Source: Clostridiales bacterium (GTDB lineage: Bacteria; Bacillota; Clostridia; Christensenellales; CAG-138). Taken from it: 8,768 nucleotides of DNA. Shown here in pieces: positions 1 through 6,574 of the stretch. The DNA is taken from the NCBI GenBank assembly GCA_012511925.1, contig JAAZFD010000035.1, forward strand, positions 1 through 8,768, read 5' to 3'. The translations under genes and the position numbers were made by a program. The notes below the pieces were generated by a model. That model was given only the letters and a program-made list of their open reading frames with translations, made no database searches and was not told the origin of the DNA. Position 1 is the stretch's first letter. Each line of letters opens with the position of its first letter.

Positions 1-671
1 AATACTAACATGTATGTAATCAACCGTCAACAAGTTTTTTGGTTTTTAGCTAATTTTTTCGATTCTTTTTAGCTTTTCAGGTAGGTTATAATATTTGAAG
101 TACATTCAGTGAAAGCGAGAAAGGGTACTGCGTAGAGAAGTGAACTGTGATGTTAGGTTTGAGAAATGGCAAAGAATAATACTGCCTACACAAATACCCC
201 CCTGCTTTAACTGTGTAAATTATATAATCGATTACAACAATCTGTAAAGGTAGTAAAAAATGCACGCTTTTGGATACTATCGCCAAATTCCCTCAAATAT
301 TGTCCCAAATGATACAATAAATTACTTGGGATTATATGAAATTCCTGCCAAAGCCCTTTAAATTCGGGGAAAACAACATAATTAAATAATATACGAAAAC
401 CCGCATTTTTTATCGAATTTGAACAATTTGCAAAAAAAATAAAAAATAGTTGAGGAATGTGCATTGGAGAGGTCGAATTTGGGTAATTCTTCAACACAAA
501 CAAAGTTCAGCTATATTTGTATCAGGGCACGTGTTTAACAAAATGCACTACCTTGTTTATCGCATTGAAAGAATATGTGATTGACCCTATAATAATGCTA
601 TCACCATAGAAATAATTGCAGTTGAAAATTTTATTAGTAAAATATGGTCGTATCAAACGGGGTGCGTGTAG
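1..671. other. AT-rich stretch with no supportable gene
   Basis: No convincing gene is visible on either strand. The open frames here (the longest is 98 codons, minus strand 207-503) lack a Shine-Dalgarno site and show no recognisable domain. A plus-strand frame around 370-450 reads as somewhat protein-like for about 25 residues but is broken by stops on both sides, so decayed coding sequence is possible but not supported. A short direct repeat of TTTTTAGCT occurs near 43-52 and 66-74. I see no tRNA, CRISPR array or clear terminator. Confidence 0.6.
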
Positions 672-700
672 TTGACAGCCTGTCCATAATGTGATATAAA
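672..700 (+). promoter_or_regulatory. Sigma-A promoter for the FecR-domain gene
   Basis: The -35 box TTGACA (672-677) is a perfect match, followed by a 17-nt spacer and a -10 box TATAAA (695-700), one base from consensus. Transcription should start near 707, giving a leader of about 130 nt before the ATG at 837. No other plus-strand gene lies between, so this is the likely promoter of the FecR-domain gene. Confidence 0.7.
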
Positions 701-704
701 GCAA

Positions 705-836
705 ATAGGCGAAAACTGCTAATTCTGTGCAGTACGACTTCATCTGCGAATGTTGTTAAGCCTATATTACTAATGTTGCTCCTGGTACAATACTGGGTCG
801 CAGGACAATAGAATACAAATTGAAACGAGATTCTTT
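705..836 (+). promoter_or_regulatory. Long structured 5' leader of the FecR-domain gene
   Basis: The leader can fold into a closed element: ATAGGC (705-710) pairs with GCCTAT (760-765) around an inner hairpin ACTGC (715-719)/GCAGT (729-733). A second hairpin is possible from TCCTG (780-784) and CAGGA (801-805). No strong Shine-Dalgarno site precedes the ATG, which fits either weak initiation or control through leader structure. It does not match any riboswitch consensus I can recall, including cyclic-di-GMP and T-box. The stems are short, so chance pairing remains possible. Confidence 0.3.
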
Positions 837-2318
837 ATGAAAAAGAAGTTACTATCGGCAATTGTTTCTTTTATTATTCTGTTTTCGTGTATACTACCCC
901 TGAATGCTTACGCAAGTGAAGAAACGGGATATTGGGAAAGAACAAATATTTTCGACAGAGAGGTTGATATAAGCAAGGTTGAGAAAAGCGAGGATTATAG
1001 CCCAACATGGGAATACCATCGCGGTTATTATACTTACAGATGCGAGGTAACTTTTGAAGGAATATGGTATTCCGGAAAAGACCATGACAAATGCAATGGA
1101 GAGTATGTTGAGAGTACCGGTCGTGTGGCAACTCCGGAAATATGCTATCTCGGGGGAGAAGAAGTTGTTTTGCATACGTCCATATATGCTGTAACCTCAA
1201 GTAAGATTTGTTTTCACCTTGGAGCAAATGTCGGTTCGTTTATTACAACCGTAAATCAAGACGACCCTTTTGTAGTATATGGAACAGAAACCTCTCTTTA
1301 CGACATCACTGGAACGTACACAAGATCCTTTTTGGAAAGCTACAAGAACGATACCAACACAGGCTATGAAGGAATGAGCGCCGATATGGGAGCGACAATG
1401 CCTGAAGGCAGCTCGGAAGGTGATAAAGTATTTATAGTAACCGGTTTAGGCGGCGGAAATGAAAGTATGCAAACCGCTTATGAATATACATGGCATACAA
1501 CCGGCGGTGAAAATGCAGTAGCAATGCGCGAGGAATATAACGCAAAATTAGAGGAAGAAAGAATTCTCGAAGCTTGGAAAAATAGGCAAAAGGAAAAAGA
1601 TAAGCTTCATAAGCTCGACCCGAATTATGTAGATAGTAATTTGAGAGTTGAGGATATCTGGGGAGAAGTATGGATCATTCGGAAAGATAAACAGTATGAA
1701 GACGAATGGGAAGATTTGTCTCCAAATAGTAGAATTTATTTTGGAGATACTATAAGAACCCATCGCGACTCCGGTGTTGTTATAAGTAAAACCAACTTTA
1801 TCACCTTTTCAATACGAGAAAACACACAGATTACACTTCCCGACGAGCCTGAGGCGCCTTCGGCAATGAAAATATGGGGAGGAAATATTTGGGTTAACAT
1901 TGAAAAGATGATTCACGGAGGGGAATTCAACATTGAGACGAAACAGGCTGTCGCCGGTATAAAAGGAACTACTTTTGCCATAGAAGAAAAAGAGGACGCA
2001 TCAATAATTTATCTTTTTACAAGCAGTATGGATGTTACTTCCAAAGCTACAGGGGAAAAAGTTGTATTAAAACCGGGTGAATCGGCTGAGGTTGATAATA
2101 ACGGTGTAATAACCGTAAAAGCATTTGATATACCCACTGTCGCAAAACAAATGGTTTTACCAATAGAAATTTTGGAAGAAGACGGGTATTCTCAAAGCGG
2201 AATGGACGAATCAAGTAGCCCATCGTGGATATTGCCCGTTATTATTCTGTTAGTAGCAGTAGTCATAATAGCAATCATTATTGTATTGCTTAATAGAAAA
2301 AAACAAAGAATCGGATAA
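837..2318 (+). CDS. Secreted FecR-domain protein with C-terminal membrane anchor
   Basis: A 493-residue surface protein. Residues 1-26 are a typical signal peptide (MKKKLL, hydrophobic core, AYA cleavage before S27). Residues 27-230 form an unrecognised aromatic- and Cys-containing region (C69, C86, C103, C125), followed by a charged helix or coiled-coil segment (231-262). Residues 268-430 fit a FecR domain: LRVEDIWGEVWI, a FGDTIRT turn, the conserved AVAGIKGTTFAIE stretch and a KPGESAEV turn near 412-419. A transmembrane helix at 464-485 ends in basic NRKKQRIG, so the domain should face outside. In Proteobacteria FecR relays iron-siderophore signals, but clostridial FecR-domain proteins have no set role, and no sigma factor or TonB receptor gene is nearby, so a signalling role is not claimed. 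The start is chosen on the signal peptide; the Shine-Dalgarno site is weak. Sure of the architecture, not of the function. Confidence 0.88.
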   Translation: MKKKLLSAIVSFIILFSCILPLNAYASEETGYWERTNIFDREVDISKVEKSEDYSPTWEYHRGYYTYRCEVTFEGIWYSGKDHDKCNGEYVESTGRVATPEICYLGGEEVVLHTSIYAVTSSKICFHLGANVGSFITTVNQDDPFVVYGTETSLYDITGTYTRSFLESYKNDTNTGYEGMSADMGATMPEGSSEGDKVFIVTGLGGGNESMQTAYEYTWHTTGGENAVAMREEYNAKLEEERILEAWKNRQKEKDKLHKLDPNYVDSNLRVEDIWGEVWIIRKDKQYEDEWEDLSPNSRIYFGDTIRTHRDSGVVISKTNFITFSIRENTQITLPDEPEAPSAMKIWGGNIWVNIEKMIHGGEFNIETKQAVAGIKGTTFAIEEKEDASIIYLFTSSMDVTSKATGEKVVLKPGESAEVDNNGVITVKAFDIPTVAKQMVLPIEILEEDGYSQSGMDESSSPSWILPVIILLVAVVIIAIIIVLLNRKKQRIG

Positions 2319-2494
2319 TATTTTACTTGCAATGGGACAGTTGTATGTGTTAGGGAAAGGATTCCATTCTCCCGTTAAATAACATCTAAAACTGTCCCAT
2401 GTGCTTGTATCAGTGAGACCAGTAGATTTGCATCCCGATACAGCGGAAATCAGCATCACCGTTGCAAGAATTATCGTAATATTCTATGCTTTAT
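2319..2494 (-). pseudogene. Possible broken small lipoprotein gene
   Basis: Minus-strand translation gives a lipoprotein-like N-terminus: ITIILATVMLISAVSGC followed by KSTGLTDTSTW. The hydrophobic stretch and VSGC lipobox are typical of lipoprotein signal peptides. No proper start exists in this frame: an in-frame TAG lies just upstream, and ATA-AAG-CAT-AGA in another frame at 2494 could be a mutated and frameshifted ATG-Lys-His-Arg start. The frame runs on into the 3' end of the FecR-domain gene, so its true C-terminus is probably lost. It would begin about 13 nt after the zinc-ribbon gene's stop, as an operon partner would. The resemblance to a lipoprotein may be chance. Confidence 0.35.
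2332..2400. repeat. 11-bp perfect inverted repeat with 47-nt spacer
   Basis: ATGGGACAGTT (2332-2342) is the exact reverse complement of AACTGTCCCAT (2390-2400), and the stem extends a few pairs with one bulge (TGC/GCA side). It lies between the convergent FecR-domain and zinc-ribbon genes. It is not a standard terminator: the loop is long and there is no T-run on either side. It also lies inside the putative lipoprotein remnant. Confidence 0.6.
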
Positions 2495-2507
2495 TGTGAT
2501 GTACTCT

Positions 2508-3230
2508 TTATTTGAACAGCGGATTGCCGCAGCTGTCACAAATATCGTTACATATATCATTATACTTCTTGCACATCATGCACGGAATATAATCGTCGTG
2601 GGATTTGTCGTATTTTTCGTAATGGTAATTAAGCTGGGGGTTATAACGGACGCGATCTCCGATCTCAAGGTATTGGTAATAATCGAGATCGACAGCACGT
2701 CCCTGATAAAAGCTTTCAACACAGCGTTCCTTTTTACCGCTGTCGGTACGGAAGGTAATCACATATTCGTCGTAATGCTCGATCTCCCAGTTATCGCCAT
2801 TATTAACCCGTCTTGTTTTATCTTTATAGCGCTTATCTATAACAACGCCGTCCCATCCACGCTTGGCACTAGAAATATAGAGTGAAAGCAAGATAAATAG
2901 GAAAAAAACAAAAGATATAGCACCGCCGATGACAAGCGCGTCGATAGTTTCCACCTCTTCAGACACGAAGCTAACGATCAAATAGATAATGAGCGGTAGC
3001 GGTATCATGATAAAAGCGCAACCGCGTGAAAACTTTTTTCTCTTTTCTATTGATTCCAGGATTTTAGGATCGTTAATCTTATCGGAGAAGCCGACGCTTC
3101 CGCAAAGTTTTGAGTTAACCTGCGTTGATTCTGTTTCAACTGTTTGACTTATGATGGCTTCACCGCATTCAGCACAGAATTTCGCTTTCGAGTTAAGCTC
3201 TTCGCCGCAGTTCTGACAGTATTTTGCCAT
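2508..3230 (-). CDS. Membrane protein with zinc ribbons at both ends
   Basis: A 240-residue protein. The N-terminus is a classic short zinc ribbon with C5-x2-C8 and C19-x2-C22 (CQNCGEE ... CAECGEA). Two hydrophobic segments (about 71-89 and 97-119) make a membrane hairpin, so both ends should be on the same, presumably cytoplasmic, side. Residues 123-205 (starting GWDGVVIDKRYKDK) look like a small beta-rich domain of the kind seen after the membrane hairpin in DUF3592/DUF7489-like proteins. The C-terminus has a second Cys set, C217-x2-C220 and C231-x2-C234 with an extra C227, ending SCGNPLFK, probably another zinc ribbon. The start is supported by AAGGGGG about 9 nt upstream and by a near-consensus promoter. 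It converges on the FecR-domain gene. The function is unknown; the architecture is well supported. Confidence 0.88.
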   Translation of the reverse strand: MAKYCQNCGEELNSKAKFCAECGEAIISQTVETESTQVNSKLCGSVGFSDKINDPKILESIEKRKKFSRGCAFIMIPLPLIIYLIVSFVSEEVETIDALVIGGAISFVFFLFILLSLYISSAKRGWDGVVIDKRYKDKTRRVNNGDNWEIEHYDEYVITFRTDSGKKERCVESFYQGRAVDLDYYQYLEIGDRVRYNPQLNYHYEKYDKSHDDYIPCMMCKKYNDICNDICDSCGNPLFK

Positions 3231-3306
3231 GTTTCCGTTCCCCCTTATTTTTACTGTAAAAAAGCAGTTATGCTCATAAAAGACGCTGAGATGCGTCCAT
3301 GATTAT

Positions 3307-3335
3307 ATTATAGTAATAGATTACGCCAGCGTCAA
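3307..3335 (-). promoter_or_regulatory. Sigma-A promoter for the double zinc-ribbon gene
   Basis: On the minus strand, TTGACG (3335-3330) is separated by 17 nt from TATAAT (3312-3307). A second overlapping TATAAT at 3307-3302 has a poor spacing of 22. Transcription would start near 3300, giving a leader of about 70 nt that opens with a small hairpin GACGC/GCGTC (3297-3293 with 3286-3282). Confidence 0.7.
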
Positions 3336-3451
3336 CAGCCATTACACTAATTGTGACAAGAATTGGACATAACAAAGAAGAATATTACTGACGAAAATCA
3401 TTCACTTTTATTTTTGCTTGATAATGCGCAAAAAGTGATTTCTGATACGAA

Positions 3452-3493
3452 TAAAAAAATTTGACCGAAGCATCGTATCAATACTTCGGTCAA
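3452..3493 (-). terminator. Intrinsic terminator of the serine tRNA unit
   Basis: On the minus strand TTGACCGAAG (3493-3484) pairs perfectly over 10 bp with CTTCGGTCAA (3470-3461), followed at once by ATTTTTTTAT (3460-3451). It begins 5 nt after the CCA end of tRNA-Ser(GCU), so it ends the tRNA transcript. The loop contains TGATACGA (3480-3473), which is complementary to TCGTATCA just past the T-run (3450-3443). Confidence 0.88.
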
Positions 3494-3497
3494 TGTT

Positions 3498-3589
3498 TGG
3501 CGGAGAAGGAGAGATTTGAACTCTCGCGACAGTTACCCCATCCTACTCCCTTAGCAGGGGAGCCCCTTCGGCCACTTGGGTACTTCTCC
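3498..3589 (-). tRNA. tRNA-Ser(GCU)
   Basis: A 92-nt class II tRNA with the long variable arm of serine tRNAs. The acceptor stem is GGAGAAG/CTTCTCC with discriminator G and an encoded CCA (3500-3498). The anticodon stem-loop is CTCCC-CTGCTAA-GGGAG with anticodon GCT at 3555-3553, reading AGC/AGU serine codons. The T arm is GAGAG-TTCAAAT-CTCTC. It is the second gene of a two-tRNA transcript, 11 nt after tRNA-Ser(UGA). Confidence 0.96.
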
Positions 3590-3599
3590 ATAGCTTTTC

Positions 3600-3689
<90 letters not shown>

Positions 3690-3705
3690 ACACGGTTGCC
3701 AAAGA

Positions 3706-3734
3706 ATTATAGCATGTGGAGAAATTAGTGTCAA
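3706..3734 (-). promoter_or_regulatory. Perfect-consensus promoter of the serine tRNA unit
   Basis: On the minus strand TTGACA (3734-3729), a 17-nt spacer and TATAAT (3711-3706) match the sigma-A consensus at all twelve positions. The start would be near 3699, only about 10 nt before the mature 5' end of tRNA-Ser(UGA). A promoter this strong is expected for a stable-RNA gene. Confidence 0.9.
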
Positions 3735-3767
3735 GCAAAAATATTATAAAGGAGTGGACAAATGCAC

Positions 3768-4180
3768 TTACTCCAAAAAGTCCACGACACCAAACGGCAC
3801 TTCACTGGTTTTGTGCAAGGTGCGATAATTGAGTTTTGCGATTCCAAACTTGTTGTACGCCTCAATAAATACTTCTAAAACTGCCCTAACCGTTTCTAAT
3901 TTTTCGTGCAAAACAGCGACTGCGTCGAGCAAGGATGGGTATATAATGACGCAAATCGGCATTTACGCCTTCAACCGTAAAAGTATCACTTTTGTCGTGT
4001 GTGTTTCGGATGTGTTGCCCCGGATAAACAACATCAACATAGCCTAACCACCCATCTGTGCAATACTTTTTTGATTCAAGGAGCATGGTCAACAATTTGC
4101 TGTACACGCATAGGCGATTTGTCAAAGGCGGCAGCAAAACCTACGATTTGTCGAGGTTCACGACTTACCATCGTGATTAA
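3768..4180 (-). pseudogene. Truncated, frameshifted IS1-family transposase remnant
   Basis: Three minus-strand reading blocks join into the C-terminal part of an IS1-type DDE transposase. The first is MVSREPRQIVGFAAAFDKSP... ending VDHAP (4171-4079). The second holds KYCTDGWLGYVDVVYPG, FTVEGVNADLRHYIP and ARRSRCFARK. The third holds LETVRAVLEVFIEAYNKFG and ends FGVVDFLE, stop at 3768. The joins are single extra bases in homopolymers: a T near 4079-4080 (CCTT) and an A in the run at 3900-3904. The catalytic second Asp (CTDGW) and the Glu (TVEGVN) survive. The N-terminal DNA-binding part and the first catalytic Asp are gone, because a stop and unrelated sequence lie upstream of 4180. I cannot see terminal inverted repeats. 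It is non-functional as read. Confidence 0.82.
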
Positions 4181-4401
4181 ATATTATTGAACGCCCTGCA
4201 AACCACAATTTCCAAACTTATTTTTAATTAAATTTAATTCCACATAGAGTTTTAAATGGAATTACCCTGCGAAGAATTTTACGGTAGTATTTCATGAAAT
4301 TACCTAACTCAAAACAAAAGCAATTATTAACCACGTAAAACCGCATACTTAGCATAACATAAAGCGTTTAGTTTTCTAACCACTAATCACTAACCACTAA
4401 A
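4181..4401. other. AT-rich spacer with small inverted repeats
   Basis: No gene is visible. It contains TAATTCCA (4235-4242) and TGGAATTA (4257-4264), an 8-bp inverted repeat with a 14-nt loop, and the perfect palindrome ATTTCATGAAAT (4289-4300) flanked by GGTA/TACC. This is the 3' side of the dockerin operon, but no hairpin followed by a T-run is seen on the minus strand. Confidence 0.5.
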
Positions 4402-4404
4402 TCA
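4376..4404. repeat. Two-copy tandem repeat CTAACCACTAA(A)TCA
   Basis: CTAACCACTAATCA (4376-4389) is followed directly by CTAACCACTAAATCA (4390-4404), differing by one inserted A. It ends at the stop codon of the zinc-ribbon/TPR-like gene. Two copies are too few to call a satellite, and its role is unknown. Confidence 0.7.
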
Positions 4405-5010
4405 TACCCACTCTTCCCTCTTCACCACAAAAGTTTCCCGATTCTTAGCCTCGCACTGTTCAATATACAAGCGCTTAGGGAATCTCTCATTATCTTCCAA
4501 AGTTGCAAGAATCTCCATGCAGGTGTCAAACTCTCCAATGTTTCTATGCAACTCCGCTATAAAAACCCTTTGATGTTCGTTATCTGAAAACAAATCGATT
4601 AAGCGCTTACAATTCTCAACATACAGTGCTGTGTCAGTACTTTTCTCGTGATTGCCATAAGTGCCGTTTGCGGTATGCCACAAATAAATCCTGTTTCGAA
4701 TTTCTTCGCATTGGTTAAGCTGAATTTTTTCCTGATAATCCTCGGGTGTCAACAAATCCGCGCTTTCCCAATCAGACTCCCATGGGTCTCGTAAATTTAG
4801 CTCCTTTACAAATAAATCTTTGCAAAACTTGAATATCAAACCGCACTTTTTGCATTTTACTTCGCTTGGGAACACAGGCAAAAACGGCATCACAATCGCC
4901 CCGTCTGAATGTAGCACAGCACCGGCGGTATTGCCTGTCATTAGCGTTCTAACCCAAACTTTTTGTCCGCATGACGGACAAGCGTAAATTCTGTCTTTAC
5001 CCGGTAGCAT
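4402..5010 (-). CDS. Zinc-ribbon protein with TPR-like helical C-terminus
   Basis: A 202-residue protein with no signal peptide or membrane segment, so probably cytoplasmic. The N-terminal zinc site has C11-x2-C14 and C53-x2-C56, separated by a 38-residue insert rich in small and hydrophobic residues. Residues 95-190 look all-helical, and AELHRNIGEFDTCMEILATL (152-171) fits a tetratricopeptide-repeat helix pair. The start is well set by AGGAGG 4 nt upstream, inside the 12-nt gap after the stop of the three-module dockerin gene, so it is almost surely co-transcribed and perhaps translationally coupled. A cytoplasmic partner for secreted scaffold-like proteins is unusual. I do not recognise a named family; a role in regulation or assembly would be guesswork. 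Confidence 0.8.
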   Translation of the reverse strand: MLPGKDRIYACPSCGQKVWVRTLMTGNTAGAVLHSDGAIVMPFLPVFPSEVKCKKCGLIFKFCKDLFVKELNLRDPWESDWESADLLTPEDYQEKIQLNQCEEIRNRIYLWHTANGTYGNHEKSTDTALYVENCKRLIDLFSDNEHQRVFIAELHRNIGEFDTCMEILATLEDNERFPKRLYIEQCEAKNRETFVVKREEWV

Positions 5011-5022
5011 AAATCCTCCTAT

Positions 5023-6507
5023 TCACTCAACCAAAATCATCAGTATATTAGTCGCATCGCCTGTATTTATCGTGCCGTCTCTATTCACATCGGCTACCAA
5101 AAGCTGTGCATCGCTTAGCATTTCGCCGCCAGTTACATACCTCAACAAGCAAACCGCATCGCCTGTATTAACCAGCTTATCGCCGTTCAAATCGCCCATA
5201 TCATTTATAACAAGCTCGCAACCGCTTGTTTCGGCAAAAACATTTATGGCGGATACAACCTCGTAGGCTGTCAATCCAAACTCCAAAGTTTCGCCAATAA
5301 TCTCTTCCTTATTATATTTAAAATAGAATTTTAGGAACCTACCTGTGAGATTTTGCGTTAACTCCTCACGCTGTTGAATAACACTTAGAGAACCGTCAGT
5401 ACCCTCTTCATACGAACTATTACCCATGAACGCACCCATTTCCTCGTAATGGTCAAAAGTCAACAGCTCGGCATCATAGTTCAAGGTAACAACGCAATGT
5501 GTAATCAGGTAAATATCCGCATTTGAAAGTTGGTCAAGACTTATTTGAACCACTACGAAATCACCCTCAACATACGCTTCGGAAGAAAAAGCCGTATTCT
5601 CACCGTAATTTGCTTCAAATGTGTAGGAAGTGTCATCTACCTTTGCGTGTGCTTTTGAGCCAAGCGAGTTCGTAATCTCTGTAATAGAAAAATCGAAATT
5701 CACAAAGCTACCAATCGCTGTCGACTCATCGTAATTAAAGTAAAACTTCAAAAACGAACCACATTTGCTAACTGGAACAGAATCGTTTGTCATCGCCTGC
5801 GAAACTTCAATCGTTCCATACATTTGGTCGCAAAACAAAGCGCTTCTGCCCTCAAACACCGTACTTTGTTCGTAATGGTCGAAAGCAAGCAGTAAATTAT
5901 CGTAATACAGCAAAATCTTACAGGACTTGAAGTCGCCCAAAATCTGCTCTATGCTCAACTCTGCCACAAGCATATCGTTTTCAATGTAAGCGCTTGATGT
6001 AAAGTGAGCGATAATTCCGTCTCCCACTTTGAATATAAACGAACAACCCTCTGCGGTTGCGGCAACAACAACATCGCTCTCAACCGTAATATGCATAACC
6101 CTTAAGTTGAAATCAACCGTTTTTCCGTAGATTCCTGTTTCCGAAAACGTGAAGTAAAATTTTAGGAACAAGCCATCCTTATCAATCGGTTCGGTAGTGG
6201 ATTGAGATACGGTCGCTTTGCCGTTCTCGTCAGCTACCTGCGATATACCTAAATCAAAATCCCCCTGCTCGTAATGGTCGAAAGCAAGCAAAGTATCATC
6301 GTATCCAACCTGTATTTGTGAAGTTAAAATCGATTCCTCATTTTCGTTAAGATTCACATCCACTACTAAAAAATTGTTTTCGATATACGCATTAGAAGTA
6401 AAATGCGCTATAGATGGATACTCTGCTGCATTTGCCAACGGCATAAAAACTGTTGCCGTAAGCATCACAAGGCTAATTATAGCCACCAATCTTTTAAACT
6501 TTTTCAT
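5023..6507 (-). CDS. Secreted protein, three cohesin-like modules plus type I dockerin
   Basis: A 494-residue protein. The signal peptide is residues 1-27 or so (MKKFKRLVAIISLVML ... PLANA). Three internal repeats of about 130 residues (34-160, 167-298, 306-434) each hold a YD-x4-(A/T)FDHYE motif (FDHYE at 76, 209, 351) and a FLKFYF strand (114, 252, 391). The order of strands resembles cohesins, where YDPSVLEF and GVFAKITF occupy these places, but the similarity is distant. The C-terminus (438-494) is a type I dockerin with two calcium loops: D439, N441, D443, D450 and D473, N475, D477, D484, both with NTGDA. There are no Pro/Thr-rich linkers. Known cohesin-dockerin pairs join cellulosome parts outside the cell, so an adaptor scaffoldin role is plausible. 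Its start has AGGGGG 8-9 nt upstream. A weak hairpin CTTAC/GTAAG followed by ACTTTT (6560-6541) lies in the 67-nt gap from the paralogue. Confidence 0.88.
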   Translation of the reverse strand: MKKFKRLVAIISLVMLTATVFMPLANAAEYPSIAHFTSNAYIENNFLVVDVNLNENEESILTSQIQVGYDDTLLAFDHYEQGDFDLGISQVADENGKATVSQSTTEPIDKDGLFLKFYFTFSETGIYGKTVDFNLRVMHITVESDVVVAATAEGCSFIFKVGDGIIAHFTSSAYIENDMLVAELSIEQILGDFKSCKILLYYDNLLLAFDHYEQSTVFEGRSALFCDQMYGTIEVSQAMTNDSVPVSKCGSFLKFYFNYDESTAIGSFVNFDFSITEITNSLGSKAHAKVDDTSYTFEANYGENTAFSSEAYVEGDFVVVQISLDQLSNADIYLITHCVVTLNYDAELLTFDHYEEMGAFMGNSSYEEGTDGSLSVIQQREELTQNLTGRFLKFYFKYNKEEIIGETLEFGLTAYEVVSAINVFAETSGCELVINDMGDLNGDKLVNTGDAVCLLRYVTGGEMLSDAQLLVADVNRDGTINTGDATNILMILVE

Positions 6508-6574
6508 TTTGTTTGCCCCCTTTTATAAAATTTGTATATGAAAAGTCTTACAACCGTAAGCCCATTTCAAGTTC

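Noticed and set aside
64..92. Possible plus-strand promoter with TATAAT at 87-92
   Set aside because: The -35 region 17 nt upstream (TCTTTT) is poor, and no gene follows within a useful distance.
207..503. 98-codon minus-strand open frame
   Set aside because: No Shine-Dalgarno site, no recognisable domain or signal peptide, unusual composition, and no supporting promoter. Probably chance in AT-rich DNA.
166..550. Plus-strand frame with protein-like pieces (MAKNNTAYTNTPLL, then a piece near 370-450)
   Set aside because: Interrupted by many stops, and the pieces match no family I know. Decay of an old gene is possible but cannot be supported.
2496..2885. 129-codon plus-strand open frame
   Set aside because: Lies wholly within the coding region of the double zinc-ribbon gene on the other strand, which has the motifs, promoter and ribosome site.
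3411..3434. TTTTTGC/GCAAAAA inverted repeat beyond the tRNA terminator
   Set aside because: Low-complexity AT-rich pairing with a 10-nt loop; no evidence that it is a second terminator.
6541..6560. CTTAC/GTAAG hairpin between the two dockerin genes as a terminator
   Set aside because: Five base pairs and a broken T-run suggest at most partial termination; the operon reading is kept.
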